DNA of 55,029 bases from a bacterium (GTDB taxonomy: Bacteria > Babelota > Babeliae > Babelales > GCA-2401785). Shown in pieces: positions 43,088 through 52,871 of this stretch. Below the pieces are notes generated by a model. It saw only the letters and a list, made by a program, of their open reading frames with translations. It was not told the origin of the DNA and searched no databases. The stretch is from assembly GCA_023249975.1 (NCBI GenBank), contig JAHFBP010000001.1, positions 1-55,029 of the forward strand, in the 5' to 3' direction. The stretch's first letter is position 1. Every line of letters begins with the position of its first letter. The position numbers and the translations under genes were made by a program.

Positions 43088-43791
43088 TAGGTGAATATTT
43101 AAAAATTTAAGAAATCTAACTGTTTAATTTTCGGATAAGTTCTTAATCTATGTCCATCTCCAAGGTTACCGTTCTACCGAACGGACGGGCATTAAGAGAG
43201 CCATTGCGCCTCTGACGAATGTCTTTTTTCTGCCTGGCCGGCAAAGGGCTTAAGGTTCGCAAGAGGGCTGGTTGCGCCCTCTTACCATCTCGGCAATTAG
43301 GTAGGCATCCCTAATACCCTCCCGACGCTCAAGTGACTTCGGCATCCGCAGCAAGCTGCTCTGCTCTCGCATTCGAGCTTATGAGGCACCAATAATTTAC
43401 AAATCGATTACGCTTAGTTTCATTCCCCATTTCGTTAAAACTACAAAGGTCACGGCAGGACGAACAGCTCAGTGGTTAGGGATTATTTGTTCCCTGTAAG
43501 CTTCGATTTCCAGACAGAGCAGCTTGCTGCGGTTGCTGAGAAACCGAAGCGTAAAGCGGGTACTCAGGGCGGCAAGCCATGAGTTGCCAGATTATTAAGA
43601 GGGCGCAATGGCTCTCTTAATGCCCGTCCGTTCGGCAGAACGGTACCCTTTAGAAAATGAACGTAGACCAAATTAATTAAAGAAAAAATATAGTTCTTAT
43701 CAAAACAGCAAACCATTGCTTTTTACCCCCTGGCTTTGTTACTAATGGTAATATAGGGCCGTGAATTGATAGCCAGAAAAGGATTTTAATC
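43088..43791. other. Non-coding stretch dominated by a long imperfect palindrome
   Basis: No open frame with a ribosome site or recognisable product. The only structure I see is the palindrome at 43162-43650. The remaining about 140 bp before the ATG at 43792 are AT-rich and should contain that gene's promoter, though no clear hexamer pair stands out. Confidence 0.7.
43162..43650. repeat. Long imperfect palindrome / fold-back element
   Basis: Outer arms 43162-43213 and 43598-43650 are inverted copies of about 52 bp with two mismatches and one gap. Pairing resumes further in: TTGCGCCCTCTT at 43272-43283 again matches the right arm, and CGCAGCAAGCTGCTCTG (43346-43362) pairs with its complement near 43515-43531. 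The left arm has an extra block of about 60 bp that itself contains a hairpin, AAGAGGGC/GCGCCCTCTT (43261-43283). It could be a MITE-like fold-back element or a large structured RNA. No transposase and no evident target-site duplication. Confidence 0.8.
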
Positions 43792-44106
43792 ATGAAAAAA
43801 ATAATGTTACTCATCACCTGCTTGATAACAACTGGCGCAATTCATGCTGCCCCCGCCACCGATCCAAAACCAACCGATTCCACAGCCCCAAAATCTCTAC
43901 CGGTTGCCATTACAGCTGAGGGCAAACCCGTTTACCTCACCGTCATTGAGCAGACACCCCAAGCCCAATCTGGACCTGCTGTCAAACCTCCGGCCACATC
44001 GCCCTACAATATTGGCGGAGTTGAAGACACCCGAGCAGAAACTGAAAAAGTGATGGAAATCATTCAAGAAATGATTCCTGATGCAAAAAAACCAAAGGCT
44101 CGTTAA
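43792..44106 (+). CDS. Small exported Pro-rich protein
   Basis: 104 residues, signal peptide 1-19 (ending IHAA), then a Pro/Thr/Ala-rich region and a short acidic/basic C-terminal helix (ETEKVMEIIQEMIPDAKK). The ribosome site AAGGATTTTAATC matches that used before several other genes in the window. It is 31 bp upstream of the giant coiled-coil gene and likely in the same operon. No family recognised. Confidence 0.7.
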   Translation: MKKIMLLITCLITTGAIHAAPATDPKPTDSTAPKSLPVAITAEGKPVYLTVIEQTPQAQSGPAVKPPATSPYNIGGVEDTRAETEKVMEIIQEMIPDAKKPKAR

Positions 44107-44137
44107 AAAAAATATTGCATAAAAAAGAGGGGAATCC

Positions 44138-47100
44138 ATGAAAATCAAAATCTTGTACGCCGGTCTGTTTGCAGGATTATTGGTTATTGGACAAAAGGAA
44201 GCTTGTTATTCAGGCTCAGCCCCCACGAAACCCATCGTACCGAAACTTGATGTATTAAGGGCTGTTCGGGATCTAGACTCTCAACAGAACACTCCTTCCT
44301 TATCTGACGGAAGCAGTACCGCGACGTCCACAACGACATCTGACACTGCACGTTCATCTGAAAGTTTCGACTCCAGTCTAGGTACTCTCCGCTCTCCGCG
44401 TGACTCAGAAGGAGCCGCAACCTCACCCCTCTCATCGCTAAGAGAATCTATTGACTCAGAAAACATCAGCACCTTTCGCAGCAATACATCAGCCGATGCA
44501 ACACCTGCCGGAACCCCAAGATCTGATGGCTCCACTGAAGAGCAATCTGTTGTTGCTGAAGCTGTGCAAGCCCCTGCTAAAAAGACGAGTTTTAGTCTTT
44601 TTTCTAAAAAAGCCCCACCCTCTGTGCTGAAGCTTGCTCAAAATGAAGTCGCTGCTGCAAAAGAAAACATTGCGAAATTAAAAAAAAATTTAGACAAGCC
44701 TGAGAATCGAACGAAATTTGCAGGGGCTATTGAGACACTTAATGCTGCAAATGCAAAACTCCGTACAGTTAATCCTTTAGAGACTGTGGATACTAACATC
44801 ACACCAAAAAAACCGATGCTTGGGGAAGCGCCTGCTCCTTTTGATCCAAATACAGTGCTCAAAGCGGCCTTTGCCGAAGCTGTTACCAAAGCAGAAAAGG
44901 CAAATGATGTAACCACAATCAATGCTCAATTGTTGGAACTACAAACTGAAGCTGCGGCTCATGCTCAAATAATTCCCGATTTTAAGCCTGATCGTAAACC
45001 TGATGAGGTAATTGCTGCCAATGCTGCCATTGATGAGGGCCGCAAAAAACTTGAGTCATCACAAAATGAAGTTAACGCTGCCAGAGATGCCTATAATGCT
45101 GATCCCAAAGGTAATGATGGCACAGATTCAAGCAAAACAAAAAAGGATGTTTTAGAAGAAAAAGTTGCGACTCTCGAACAAGAACAAGCAAAATTCAGAG
45201 AAGCCCTTGCGGATAACAAAGCCAAAGCTTCGGCCAGTGTTCACCTTCAAGGATTTGAGAAATTAACATCTTCAGAAAAACAATTTACAGCAAATCGAGC
45301 TATTCAAGCCAAATTAGATGTTGTTCATGATGCCAAAAAAGCTGTTGAGACGAAAAAAGCTGACTTAAGTGACGCTAATAAACGAAAGGCTCTTGTTGAT
45401 GCCCAAAACAACCACACCAAAGTCCTTGCAGATTTCAAGGCTGAACTGGAAAAAACCGAAAACTCCGCTGCCTCTGATGCCCTCATAAAACACAAGACTG
45501 AAGACCTAAAAAAATCCACCGAAGCTGCACTAAACAATGCTTTTAAAGCTGAATTAGAAAAACCTGGCGCTGACCACAACGCATTAAAAGCTGAAGCTAC
45601 AAATTATGCTGATATTGATCTGGGCGAAACCACCAAAAAATTGGACGCCAATATAACAATCAAGAAGGCGCAAGAATCATTTGAAGCCGCGAAAGTGACT
45701 TTTGAAGCCGCAATAGCTGGCAACAATGCTAATCCAGCAGATAAAGCAGCAAGAGCGACATTTGACAAAGCAATCAAAACGTTTGAGGAGCAAAAAACTT
45801 TATTGAATAAAGCAATATCTGAAAACGCGCAAACTGCAACTGAAGCTACAAAAAAGACTGCAACTGATGCCATAACAGCGGCCACAACAGATACCGCTAA
45901 AAACACACTCAAAGCTGCCCTTGATACTGCAATTGAAGCCGAAAATTCCGGTAACGGTGAAAAATTACCGGAATTACTGGAAGAAGCCAAAGGTCTTACC
46001 AGCCTTGACCAATCTATGAAAACAGGCCTGACTTCAAGGATTGAAAAAAACATTGCCGACAACAAAGGTGTCAGCGAAGCCAAAGCCGCTTTTGATGCAG
46101 CAAATTCAGAACTTGATGAGGCCCAGAAAAAATTAAATGACGAAACGGATCCGACAAAAAAGGCTGCTGTACGAAAAAATTTAGATGAAAAAATAAATAC
46201 TCTGACTCAAAAACATAATGCTTTGGCTGAGATCTCTAAAAAATTCCCTGATGCCAGCGACGGCGTAAAAGCCACAGTCCAAAACCTCGCAGATGTTACT
46301 CAAAAAACAACTGAAGCCTCAACGGTCCTGGAAAGATCACTTAAAACAGAAATAGTGGCCATAACAGTCAACTCTCCAGATGATATCAAAAAACTCCAAG
46401 CATTGGTTACTGAGGCTAACACACTCGGCAATATTCAAGACAAAGGCTCGATTAAAACTACTGCGGATATCGAGGGAAAAACAAAAGCTCTTGTTGACCC
46501 CGCAACAAAAGCTGTTACTGAAGCAAAAACGGCATTTGATGGTGCCAAAAAAGCCCTAGATGCAAATACAAATGATCAGAGTCTCAAGGACAGCTATAAT
46601 ACGGCTGCCTCAAAATTTCATGAAGCCACCATGGTCCTCAAAGCCATTAAAGATGCTGGAATAACTCATGCTGATATCGAAAAAACATTGACCACTGCCG
46701 GCGAAAATGCCGCATTGCCCGAAGCGACCATGGCCCACACCACTGCAGCCTCTGAAAAAGCTCTTACTGATGCAAATGAAAAGCAACGTTTGGCCACCAA
46801 GGCACAAAACAAAGTTGAAGAGCTCAAGCGAACATCTGCTGAACTCACCACGAAAAAACCAGAATTGGAAAAAAAGAAAGCTGCTGCTGAAAAAACTGCA
46901 ACTGAGCTGGAAAAAAGCATTGATGCGCTCACTGCGCTAAAAAGTAATGCCACCAATGATGCTGTAAAAAACAGTATTGAAGCCCTCATTCAAACTCGAA
47001 CAAAAGAAAAAGACGCGGCCACCGAGGAAGCCAGCAGACTTGGTGAAGAAACAGGGAGCAATAATGATGCCTTAACCCAAAACAAATCGGATCTCGAATC

Positions 47101-49420
47101 CGCTGAACAAGAAGCCCTCGCAACCAAAGCTGCTGCCGATGAGGCCACAGGCAAACTGCCCGATGCCAATAAATGGGCAAAAGAAGCACAAGCTACCCAT
47201 GCAATTGCCCGTGCCGAAGCTGAACTTGCAGGCGAGATTAGAACTCTCACCACCAAAAAAACTGAACACACCGCAACCGTTACAAGACTGCAAGGTGAAG
47301 CGAGCCTAGCGCAAAAAAACTTGGATGACCTGAAAAAGGCTGCTGCTCTCGATCCAAACCTTGCAAAATCGCTTGAAGAAGCTCTCAGGCTCGCAGAAAA
47401 AGCTGTTACTGATAAACAAAGTGAATTCAGTTCGGCTAAAACAGAGCTCGAAAAAACAGCCAACAGTCTGGTCCAGAAACAAAACTCTCAAGCAGCTGCC
47501 GCTGCCCAAAAACCTCTCAAGGAAAACGAAATCGCTCTTGCCGCAGCCCAAGCCCTGCCTGCTGTCCGCACGAGTACCGCGGCAATCGTTCAAGATGCCG
47601 TTAAAAATGCCCATGAAAAAACATTAAATGAGATCCACACAGGAAAAGATGTCACCGAGGCATCTATTGCAATGAATATTGAAAAACAAGCCGCTGAAGT
47701 GGTCAATCTCGAGGCCAAAAGAATAAGTCAGGAAAGTACCCGTGATGCTGCCAATGCAGCCGCCCTTGCCGAACTGAAACAACTCGACGCTAAAGCAACA
47801 GAACTGAGCGATGCCAAAAAAGCCGCCATCAAAACCAACCTTGAGATTAAAGCAAAAGCTGTGAATGATGCGCGTAACGCCCTCACCTTCCCTTCTGACA
47901 TAAAGGGATTTGACCTTGAAAAAGCACAAAAAAACATTCAAGCCGCTGAGGCTGAATTGGCCAAATGGACCAAGGTACAAGAACTGGTTGATGTCGCGGA
48001 AAAAGCACAAACTAATTTAGACCAGGCTGAAAAAGAAAAAACCGTCGCAGAAAATGAAAAAAATCTTTTAGATGCTAAAGACGCCTATCTTAAGGCACCT
48101 GTTGGTAGCAAAACAAAAGAACTTACCGATGCCATCAGAGCGGCTGAAAAAAAGGTTGCCGAGTCAAAAATAGTAGCTGGCCATAGTGATGATGACAAGT
48201 TACGCCTTGCGGGAGCCCTGGACCCGAAAGAAGCTGATAAAAAGAAGACGGACCTTAAAAAGAAGGTCGATAACCTTGCAGATCTCGTAAAAACTCATCA
48301 AAAAACTTTTGATAGCCTTAAAAAGCAAACAGATTCTGCAACGCGCGGGGGGCTACTGAGTGCGAACGGCACAATATATGCCACTGCACGACTTGAGCAG
48401 TTACAAAAAACTATTAATGACGCCACAGTGCAAAGAGATGCGGCCAAAACCACTTTTGATACTCAGACTCAATTGATCAAAGATATCAAAGCAGGCAAGG
48501 ATCTTCTTAAAAATGAGGCGGATCAACAGAAAAAAGAATTAGAGACAAAAAACAAAGAGTTAATTACTACGGCCAAGACAGACGTTGAAACCCAAACTCA
48601 GGCACTCAAGGACGCACAAAAAACATTGGCTGAATCAAATAAAGAGCTGACTCAAAAGAAACAAGATGCTGCTAAAGCTCAAGCCGATGTCAGAAAATAT
48701 GAAGGAAAAACTTCAATAAAAGTTGGTGCTATTCTGGGAATTGGTGGAAAAACAATAGACTTCACGATAGCACAAGATATTGTAGCAAACCAACTTAACA
48801 CCGCACCACAACGTGAAATTGATGCTGCTCGAAAAATTATATCTGATCACGCAGTCCTTGTTGAAAAACAAAATACTGCTGATGCTACAGCTGCTGAAAC
48901 TCTCAAAAAGGTTGTTGCCGAAACCAAAGCTGCATCCCAAGCCACTGCAACGTTGGAAGCCGCTAAACGCACACTCAACACCACCCTCTCCGAAGTTGGC
49001 TCTGATTCAGAGAAAAAAGCTGCCAGAATTGAGATGGCAAAACAAGATGCCATCATTAAAATAGCTGTGGAAAAAACAGCCCCCAAAGCTGAAAACATTG
49101 GACTCTTGGCAAAAGCAAAAGCTTTCTTGGCTCTGAAAACCACGGATTCAAAAGCCGCGATTTCTGCTCATAAAGAAGAAAATAGTTCAGCAAAAATGAC
49201 CCTTTCTGAAAAAGTTGAATTCCTAGCTCAGAAAAAAGCTCGCGAAAAAACAGCCGAAAACACAGCGATCAAAGATACTAAGCGAGCTATTTCCAAAGAA
49301 AAAGCCGAGAAAAAGAAAGCTCAGGATGCTGCTTGGAAGGCAAAAGGCGAACTTTCTCTGCCCGATAAATTTAAGAAAAATATTCTTCGTCGTGAGGCCA
49401 CGCCTGGCCACAGTAAATAA
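44138..49420 (+). CDS. Giant exported Ala/Lys-rich coiled-coil protein (1760 residues)
   Basis: Signal peptide about 1-26 (ending ACYSG). A Ser/Thr/Asp-rich disordered region (about 45-135) contains repeated S-L-R/S-P-R/D-S phrases. From about residue 150 to about 1700 the sequence is almost continuous Ala/Lys/Glu/Asp/Thr helix with many A-x-x-A-x-K heptad-like runs, predicted coiled coil. Near 1525-1555 a short non-helical patch (KVGAILGIGGKTIDFTIA) breaks the pattern. The tail (about 1690-1760) is strongly basic. GAGGGGAATCC precedes the ATG. Codon positions are undisturbed over 5.3 kb, so it is a maintained gene. A surface filament, adhesin or host-acting effector are options; the function is unknown. 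Confidence 0.85.
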   Translation: MKIKILYAGLFAGLLVIGQKEACYSGSAPTKPIVPKLDVLRAVRDLDSQQNTPSLSDGSSTATSTTTSDTARSSESFDSSLGTLRSPRDSEGAATSPLSSLRESIDSENISTFRSNTSADATPAGTPRSDGSTEEQSVVAEAVQAPAKKTSFSLFSKKAPPSVLKLAQNEVAAAKENIAKLKKNLDKPENRTKFAGAIETLNAANAKLRTVNPLETVDTNITPKKPMLGEAPAPFDPNTVLKAAFAEAVTKAEKANDVTTINAQLLELQTEAAAHAQIIPDFKPDRKPDEVIAANAAIDEGRKKLESSQNEVNAARDAYNADPKGNDGTDSSKTKKDVLEEKVATLEQEQAKFREALADNKAKASASVHLQGFEKLTSSEKQFTANRAIQAKLDVVHDAKKAVETKKADLSDANKRKALVDAQNNHTKVLADFKAELEKTENSAASDALIKHKTEDLKKSTEAALNNAFKAELEKPGADHNALKAEATNYADIDLGETTKKLDANITIKKAQESFEAAKVTFEAAIAGNNANPADKAARATFDKAIKTFEEQKTLLNKAISENAQTATEATKKTATDAITAATTDTAKNTLKAALDTAIEAENSGNGEKLPELLEEAKGLTSLDQSMKTGLTSRIEKNIADNKGVSEAKAAFDAANSELDEAQKKLNDETDPTKKAAVRKNLDEKINTLTQKHNALAEISKKFPDASDGVKATVQNLADVTQKTTEASTVLERSLKTEIVAITVNSPDDIKKLQALVTEANTLGNIQDKGSIKTTADIEGKTKALVDPATKAVTEAKTAFDGAKKALDANTNDQSLKDSYNTAASKFHEATMVLKAIKDAGITHADIEKTLTTAGENAALPEATMAHTTAASEKALTDANEKQRLATKAQNKVEELKRTSAELTTKKPELEKKKAAAEKTATELEKSIDALTALKSNATNDAVKNSIEALIQTRTKEKDAATEEASRLGEETGSNNDALTQNKSDLESAEQEALATKAAADEATGKLPDANKWAKEAQATHAIARAEAELAGEIRTLTTKKTEHTATVTRLQGEASLAQKNLDDLKKAAALDPNLAKSLEEALRLAEKAVTDKQSEFSSAKTELEKTANSLVQKQNSQAAAAAQKPLKENEIALAAAQALPAVRTSTAAIVQDAVKNAHEKTLNEIHTGKDVTEASIAMNIEKQAAEVVNLEAKRISQESTRDAANAAALAELKQLDAKATELSDAKKAAIKTNLEIKAKAVNDARNALTFPSDIKGFDLEKAQKNIQAAEAELAKWTKVQELVDVAEKAQTNLDQAEKEKTVAENEKNLLDAKDAYLKAPVGSKTKELTDAIRAAEKKVAESKIVAGHSDDDKLRLAGALDPKEADKKKTDLKKKVDNLADLVKTHQKTFDSLKKQTDSATRGGLLSANGTIYATARLEQLQKTINDATVQRDAAKTTFDTQTQLIKDIKAGKDLLKNEADQQKKELETKNKELITTAKTDVETQTQALKDAQKTLAESNKELTQKKQDAAKAQADVRKYEGKTSIKVGAILGIGGKTIDFTIAQDIVANQLNTAPQREIDAARKIISDHAVLVEKQNTADATAAETLKKVVAETKAASQATATLEAAKRTLNTTLSEVGSDSEKKAARIEMAKQDAIIKIAVEKTAPKAENIGLLAKAKAFLALKTTDSKAAISAHKEENSSAKMTLSEKVEFLAQKKAREKTAENTAIKDTKRAISKEKAEKKKAQDAAWKAKGELSLPDKFKKNILRREATPGHSK

Positions 49421-49430
49421 GTGCTTATGA

Positions 49431-49456
49431 AAAACACTCAGGGCATGGGGGAGGTG
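49431..49456 (-). repeat. Dispersed hairpin repeat, half copy
   Basis: AAAAACACTCAGGGCATGGGGGAGGTG just after the giant gene's stop. Only the CTCAGGGCATGCGGGG half is present and the TTCGATACA half is missing. It lies between convergent genes. Confidence 0.65.
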
Positions 49457-49466
49457 GATGGGTGAT

Positions 49467-50672
49467 TTAGAATATGCCCTTGTGAGAGCCTGCTTCTAAA
49501 TTCTTAACTAACTCCCCCGCCGATTGCCAACTGAGGACCTGAGCCTGCGGCCACGACTGATCTTTGTCTCCCGCATAAATCAAATAACTTTGGACATCTG
49601 GCAGCTCAGCGGCCTTTTTCCAATACATCATGTTGTTAAAAAAATCAGAGGCAATAGTTTGGCCTGATTTGATCTCCACTGGGATGGGATGCTGCGATTG
49701 ATCGATAATGCAATCGACTTCATGACCCACCTTGTCCCGCCAGAAATAAAGACGTGGAGCTTCGTCAATGTTGTAATATTGCTTTAAAATATCCGAAATA
49801 ATCAGTGATTCTACTAAGCCGCCGCGCAAAGAATGCGACGCAACCTCTTCTGCTGAATTAATTTTGAGCAAAGAACACGCAATTCCGGTATCAATAAAAT
49901 AGATTTTAGGCGACTTGATCAGCCGTTTGCCAAAATTATTAAAATACGGATGAAGAGGGAAAATGACGTAGCTTGCCTCAAGAATCGAAATCCATGATTT
50001 GACCGTATTTTGCGTGATTCCACAATCATTTCCCAGCGAAGTTAAATCCACAATTTGCCCGATTCGTCCTGCCAACAGCCGCATAAAGGTCTGAAACTGA
50101 TTGAGATCTGCAACCATTTTGATCGTACGCACATCACGCTCAACATACAATTTGAGGTAATTGGCATATAATCGCTTAATATTGGGATTTTCAGCATGTG
50201 CCTTGGGGTATGACCCCTTGAAAACCAATGCTTCAATTTTTTCTGGTAACAAACCAGCGCCCTTCAATTCACTGATTGAAAGCGGCAAGAGCGTGATAAC
50301 CGCCATTCTTCCTGCCAGGGTCTGAGTAATTGCTTCGTTGACTAAGAAATTTTGTGATCCCGTTACAATAAAAAAACCATGTTTTTTTTCACGATCGGCG
50401 ATGGTTTGGATATATGAAAGTAACTTGGGGGCATGCTGAATTTCATCCAAAATAATGCCGGACTCGCTCGGGTAATCGCCCAAAAAGCGCCGTGGATCGG
50501 CATGTGCCAGTTCACGCACATCATAATCTTCGAGTGAAATGTAAACATGACTCGGAAACAGAGTTTGAGCTAATGTTGTTTTTCCAGACTGCCGAGGCCC
50601 CACAATGGCAACTGCAGGGTACTCAGACGCAGCTTCCATGATCTGATCGGCGATCGTGCGTTTTACCAACAT
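49467..50672 (-). CDS. AAA-type ATPase with DUF4143 C-terminal domain (paralogue 1)
   Basis: A 401-residue protein. Walker A GPRQSGKTT is at about 25-33 and Walker B IILDEIQHAPKLLSYIQ near 75-92. Sensor-like GFFIVTGSQNFL follows, and the C-terminal DUF4143 domain has VEIKSG late in the chain, reminiscent of a nuclease-like fold. The start at 50672 (MLVKRTIAD) has GGGAG 8 nt upstream. Such proteins are widespread and expanded in host-associated bacteria and archaea; the biological role is unclear. It is about as distant from the next two paralogues as family members usually are. Confidence 0.9.
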   Translation of the reverse strand: MLVKRTIADQIMEAASEYPAVAIVGPRQSGKTTLAQTLFPSHVYISLEDYDVRELAHADPRRFLGDYPSESGIILDEIQHAPKLLSYIQTIADREKKHGFFIVTGSQNFLVNEAITQTLAGRMAVITLLPLSISELKGAGLLPEKIEALVFKGSYPKAHAENPNIKRLYANYLKLYVERDVRTIKMVADLNQFQTFMRLLAGRIGQIVDLTSLGNDCGITQNTVKSWISILEASYVIFPLHPYFNNFGKRLIKSPKIYFIDTGIACSLLKINSAEEVASHSLRGGLVESLIISDILKQYYNIDEAPRLYFWRDKVGHEVDCIIDQSQHPIPVEIKSGQTIASDFFNNMMYWKKAAELPDVQSYLIYAGDKDQSWPQAQVLSWQSAGELVKNLEAGSHKGIF

Positions 50673-50778
50673 CTTTAACTCCCTCGAAAACTGGACAATT
50701 TTGCAATTCGATTGCAAATATGTCCAAATTATACCAGGGTTTTCTGATTTTTCACAACAAATTATCTAGAGCATGGCG

Positions 50779-51440
50779 CTACTTAAAATCAACGACATCG
50801 GCAGCATTTTGCCAACTGACCACGTGCCCGTCTGCCGTATCATAATTTTCAAGCCCACCATAGATGAGGTATGATTTTGAATACTCGATCTCGGCCCGAT
50901 CGCACCAATAATGCAGTCCCTTAAAAAAGTCTGAACTCACGGTGTCATTTAACTTAATCTCTATTGGAGCAAGGTTTTTTGATCCGTATCCGTAATTAAA
51001 CAAGCAATCAAGTTCATGCCCTTCGGTGTCGCGCCAAAAATTCATGATATAACCGGGGTTTTTCCCGAGGGTATAAAACTTTTTGTAAAATTCTGAAACA
51101 ATCAGAGTTTCAAACAAATTTCCAACCAAATCGTGATCTGCAAGATCTTCAGCTGATTGAATACCCAAAAGATGGCACGCAAGCCCTGTATCACAAAAAT
51201 ACAATTTATTGGATTTTACGAGCGTTTTTCCATAATTTTGATAATACGGTGGAACTAACACAATGAGGTAACTTGCCTCTAGAATGGTGAGCCACTCATC
51301 CACCTGTTTAACGGTAATTTTGCAATCATTAGCCAATGAATGAGTGTTCAAAAGCTGTCCCGTGCGAAGCGCACACAGCCCCATAAATTTTCGAAATGTA
51401 CGCAGATCAACAAGCTTATCCAATTGATGAACGTCGCGCT
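50779..51440. repeat. Near-identical tract shared with 52210-52871
   Basis: About 650 bp covering the 3' half of paralogue 2 match the 3' half of paralogue 3, with only a handful of substitutions by eye, mostly in the last 60 coding bases. Similarity drops abruptly near 51440/52871. Confidence 0.88.
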
Positions 51441-51999
51441 CAAGATACGTAAAAATATAGTCATCATAAAATATTTCGGGGGTTTCTGTTTTTTGTATGA
51501 CATCAGCATAACCACCGTTAAAAATGACTTCATTCACATTGGGACTCAACAAATTAATGTGTGATAATTCTTTGAGTGAAAGTGGCAGCATTTGAAAAAT
51601 ATGCACCCGCCCTGCCAATGATTGCGTAATATATTGATTCATCAAAAAATTATGCGATCCGGTCAAAATAAAGTAACCAGGTCTACGATTATCATTAAAA
51701 CGATCTTCATCAATAATATAATGTAAATACGATAGAATTTTGGGCTCAAGTTGAAATTCGTCAATTATAATTCCAGGTGCATTATAATCGCGCATCAAAA
51801 AGCCCTCTATGTCCTTACATACCATTTCATAGGTATCACTTTTTTCAAGTGAAAAATAGGCGTGGTCAGGAAAGGTTTCTTTAGCTAAAGTTGTTTTTCC
51901 CGCCTGACGAGGCCCAAGAATCGCAATAATTTGGCTTGATTTGGCTCTTTCTTTAAGTCGCGCCTCATAGCCCCTATGAAGATAATTTTTTTGATCCAC
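50779..51999 (-). CDS. AAA-type ATPase with DUF4143 C-terminal domain (paralogue 2)
   Basis: A 406-residue protein. Walker A GPRQAGKTT at 29-37, IIIDEFQLEPKILSYLHYI as Walker B, YFILTGSHNFLMNQYITQSLAGR, and a C-terminal DUF4143 domain with APIEIKLN. The start is a GTG at 51999, aligned with the ATG of paralogue 3. Residues from about 190 to the end are nearly identical to paralogue 3, while the N-terminal ATPase part has diverged more. This is the signature of gene conversion or a recombinant duplication. Confidence 0.9.
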   Translation of the reverse strand: MDQKNYLHRGYEARLKERAKSSQIIAILGPRQAGKTTLAKETFPDHAYFSLEKSDTYEMVCKDIEGFLMRDYNAPGIIIDEFQLEPKILSYLHYIIDEDRFNDNRRPGYFILTGSHNFLMNQYITQSLAGRVHIFQMLPLSLKELSHINLLSPNVNEVIFNGGYADVIQKTETPEIFYDDYIFTYLERDVHQLDKLVDLRTFRKFMGLCALRTGQLLNTHSLANDCKITVKQVDEWLTILEASYLIVLVPPYYQNYGKTLVKSNKLYFCDTGLACHLLGIQSAEDLADHDLVGNLFETLIVSEFYKKFYTLGKNPGYIMNFWRDTEGHELDCLFNYGYGSKNLAPIEIKLNDTVSSDFFKGLHYWCDRAEIEYSKSYLIYGGLENYDTADGHVVSWQNAADVVDFK

Positions 52000-52209
52000 T
52001 TTAAAACCCCAATTTTTGCTCTTTTTTCCAGGCTTGTTGTCCCCTATTAATCTAGTATGGCGCGCTTGATCCCGAGGCGCAACCCCCGGGCATTAAAACT
52101 CTGGGGAACAATCCCTCCGACAACTTTTAGGGTGTGATTTTGTGCTTCAAAAAATGGGTATGGGACGGGAAAGTAAAAATCAATCAGCAACTAAATCAAG
52201 TGTTTGGCG
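52000..52209. other. Spacer between paralogues 2 and 3
   Basis: No gene. The segment just upstream of paralogue 2 (around 52040-52090, TAGTATGGCGCGCTTGATCC and a following GC-rich stretch) is matched upstream of paralogue 3 (around 53475-53525), so the duplicated unit includes 5' flanking DNA. Confidence 0.65.
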
Positions 52210-52871
52210 CTACTTAAAATCAATGACATCGGCAGCATTTTGCCAACTGACCACGTGCCCACCTGTCGTATCATAATTTTCAAGCCCACCATAGATGAGG
52301 TATGATTTTGAATACTCGATTTCGGCCCGATCGCACCAATAATGCAGTCCCTTAAAAAAGTCTGAACTCACGGTGTCATTTAACTTAATCTCTATTGGAG
52401 CAAGGTTTTTTGATCCGTATCCGTAATTAAACAAGCAATCAAGTTCATGCCCTTCGGTGTCGCGCCAAAAATTCATGATATAACCGGGGTTTTTCCCGAG
52501 GGTATAAAACTTTTTGTAAAATTCTGAAACAATCAGAGTTTCAAACAAATTTCCAACCAAATCGTGATCTGCAAGATCTTCAGCTGATTGAATACCCAAA
52601 AGATGGCACGCAAGCCCTGTATCACAAAAATACAATTTATTGGATTTTACGAGCGTTTTTCCATAATTTTGATAATACGGTGGAACTAACACAATGAGGT
52701 AACTTGCCTCTAGAATGGTGAGCCACTCATCCACCTGTTTAACGGTAATTTTGCAATCATTAGCCAATGAATGAGTGTTCAAAAGCTGTCCCGTGCGAAG
52801 CGCACACAGCCCCATAAATTTTCGAAATGTACGCAGATCAACAAGCTTATCCAACTGATGAACATCACGCT
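52210..52871. repeat. Near-identical tract shared with 50779-51440
   Basis: Partner of the tract in paralogue 2. The few differences change only two or three residues near the C-terminus (TTGG for TADG, VIDFK for VVDFK). Confidence 0.88.

Noticed and set aside
43460-43525. A stretch resembling a tRNA D-arm and T-arm (CAGCTCAGTGGTTAGGG ... GCTTCGATTTCC).
   Set aside because: No acceptor stem, the D-stem and T-stem do not pair, and the segment takes part in the larger palindrome. The likeness is only to short consensus strings.
43162-43650. A retron or group II intron as an explanation for the palindrome.
   Set aside because: No reverse transcriptase frame is present in or beside the element, and I see no domain V-like catalytic hairpin.
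44184-49411. Many antisense frames of 60-160 codons opposite the giant coiled-coil gene.
   Set aside because: They follow from the Ala/Lys codon bias of the sense strand and have Ser/Phe/Leu-rich composition without start signals.
9693-49456. A CRISPR-like reading of the dispersed repeats.
   Set aside because: The copies are kilobases apart or in inverted pairs, without regular spacers or cas genes.
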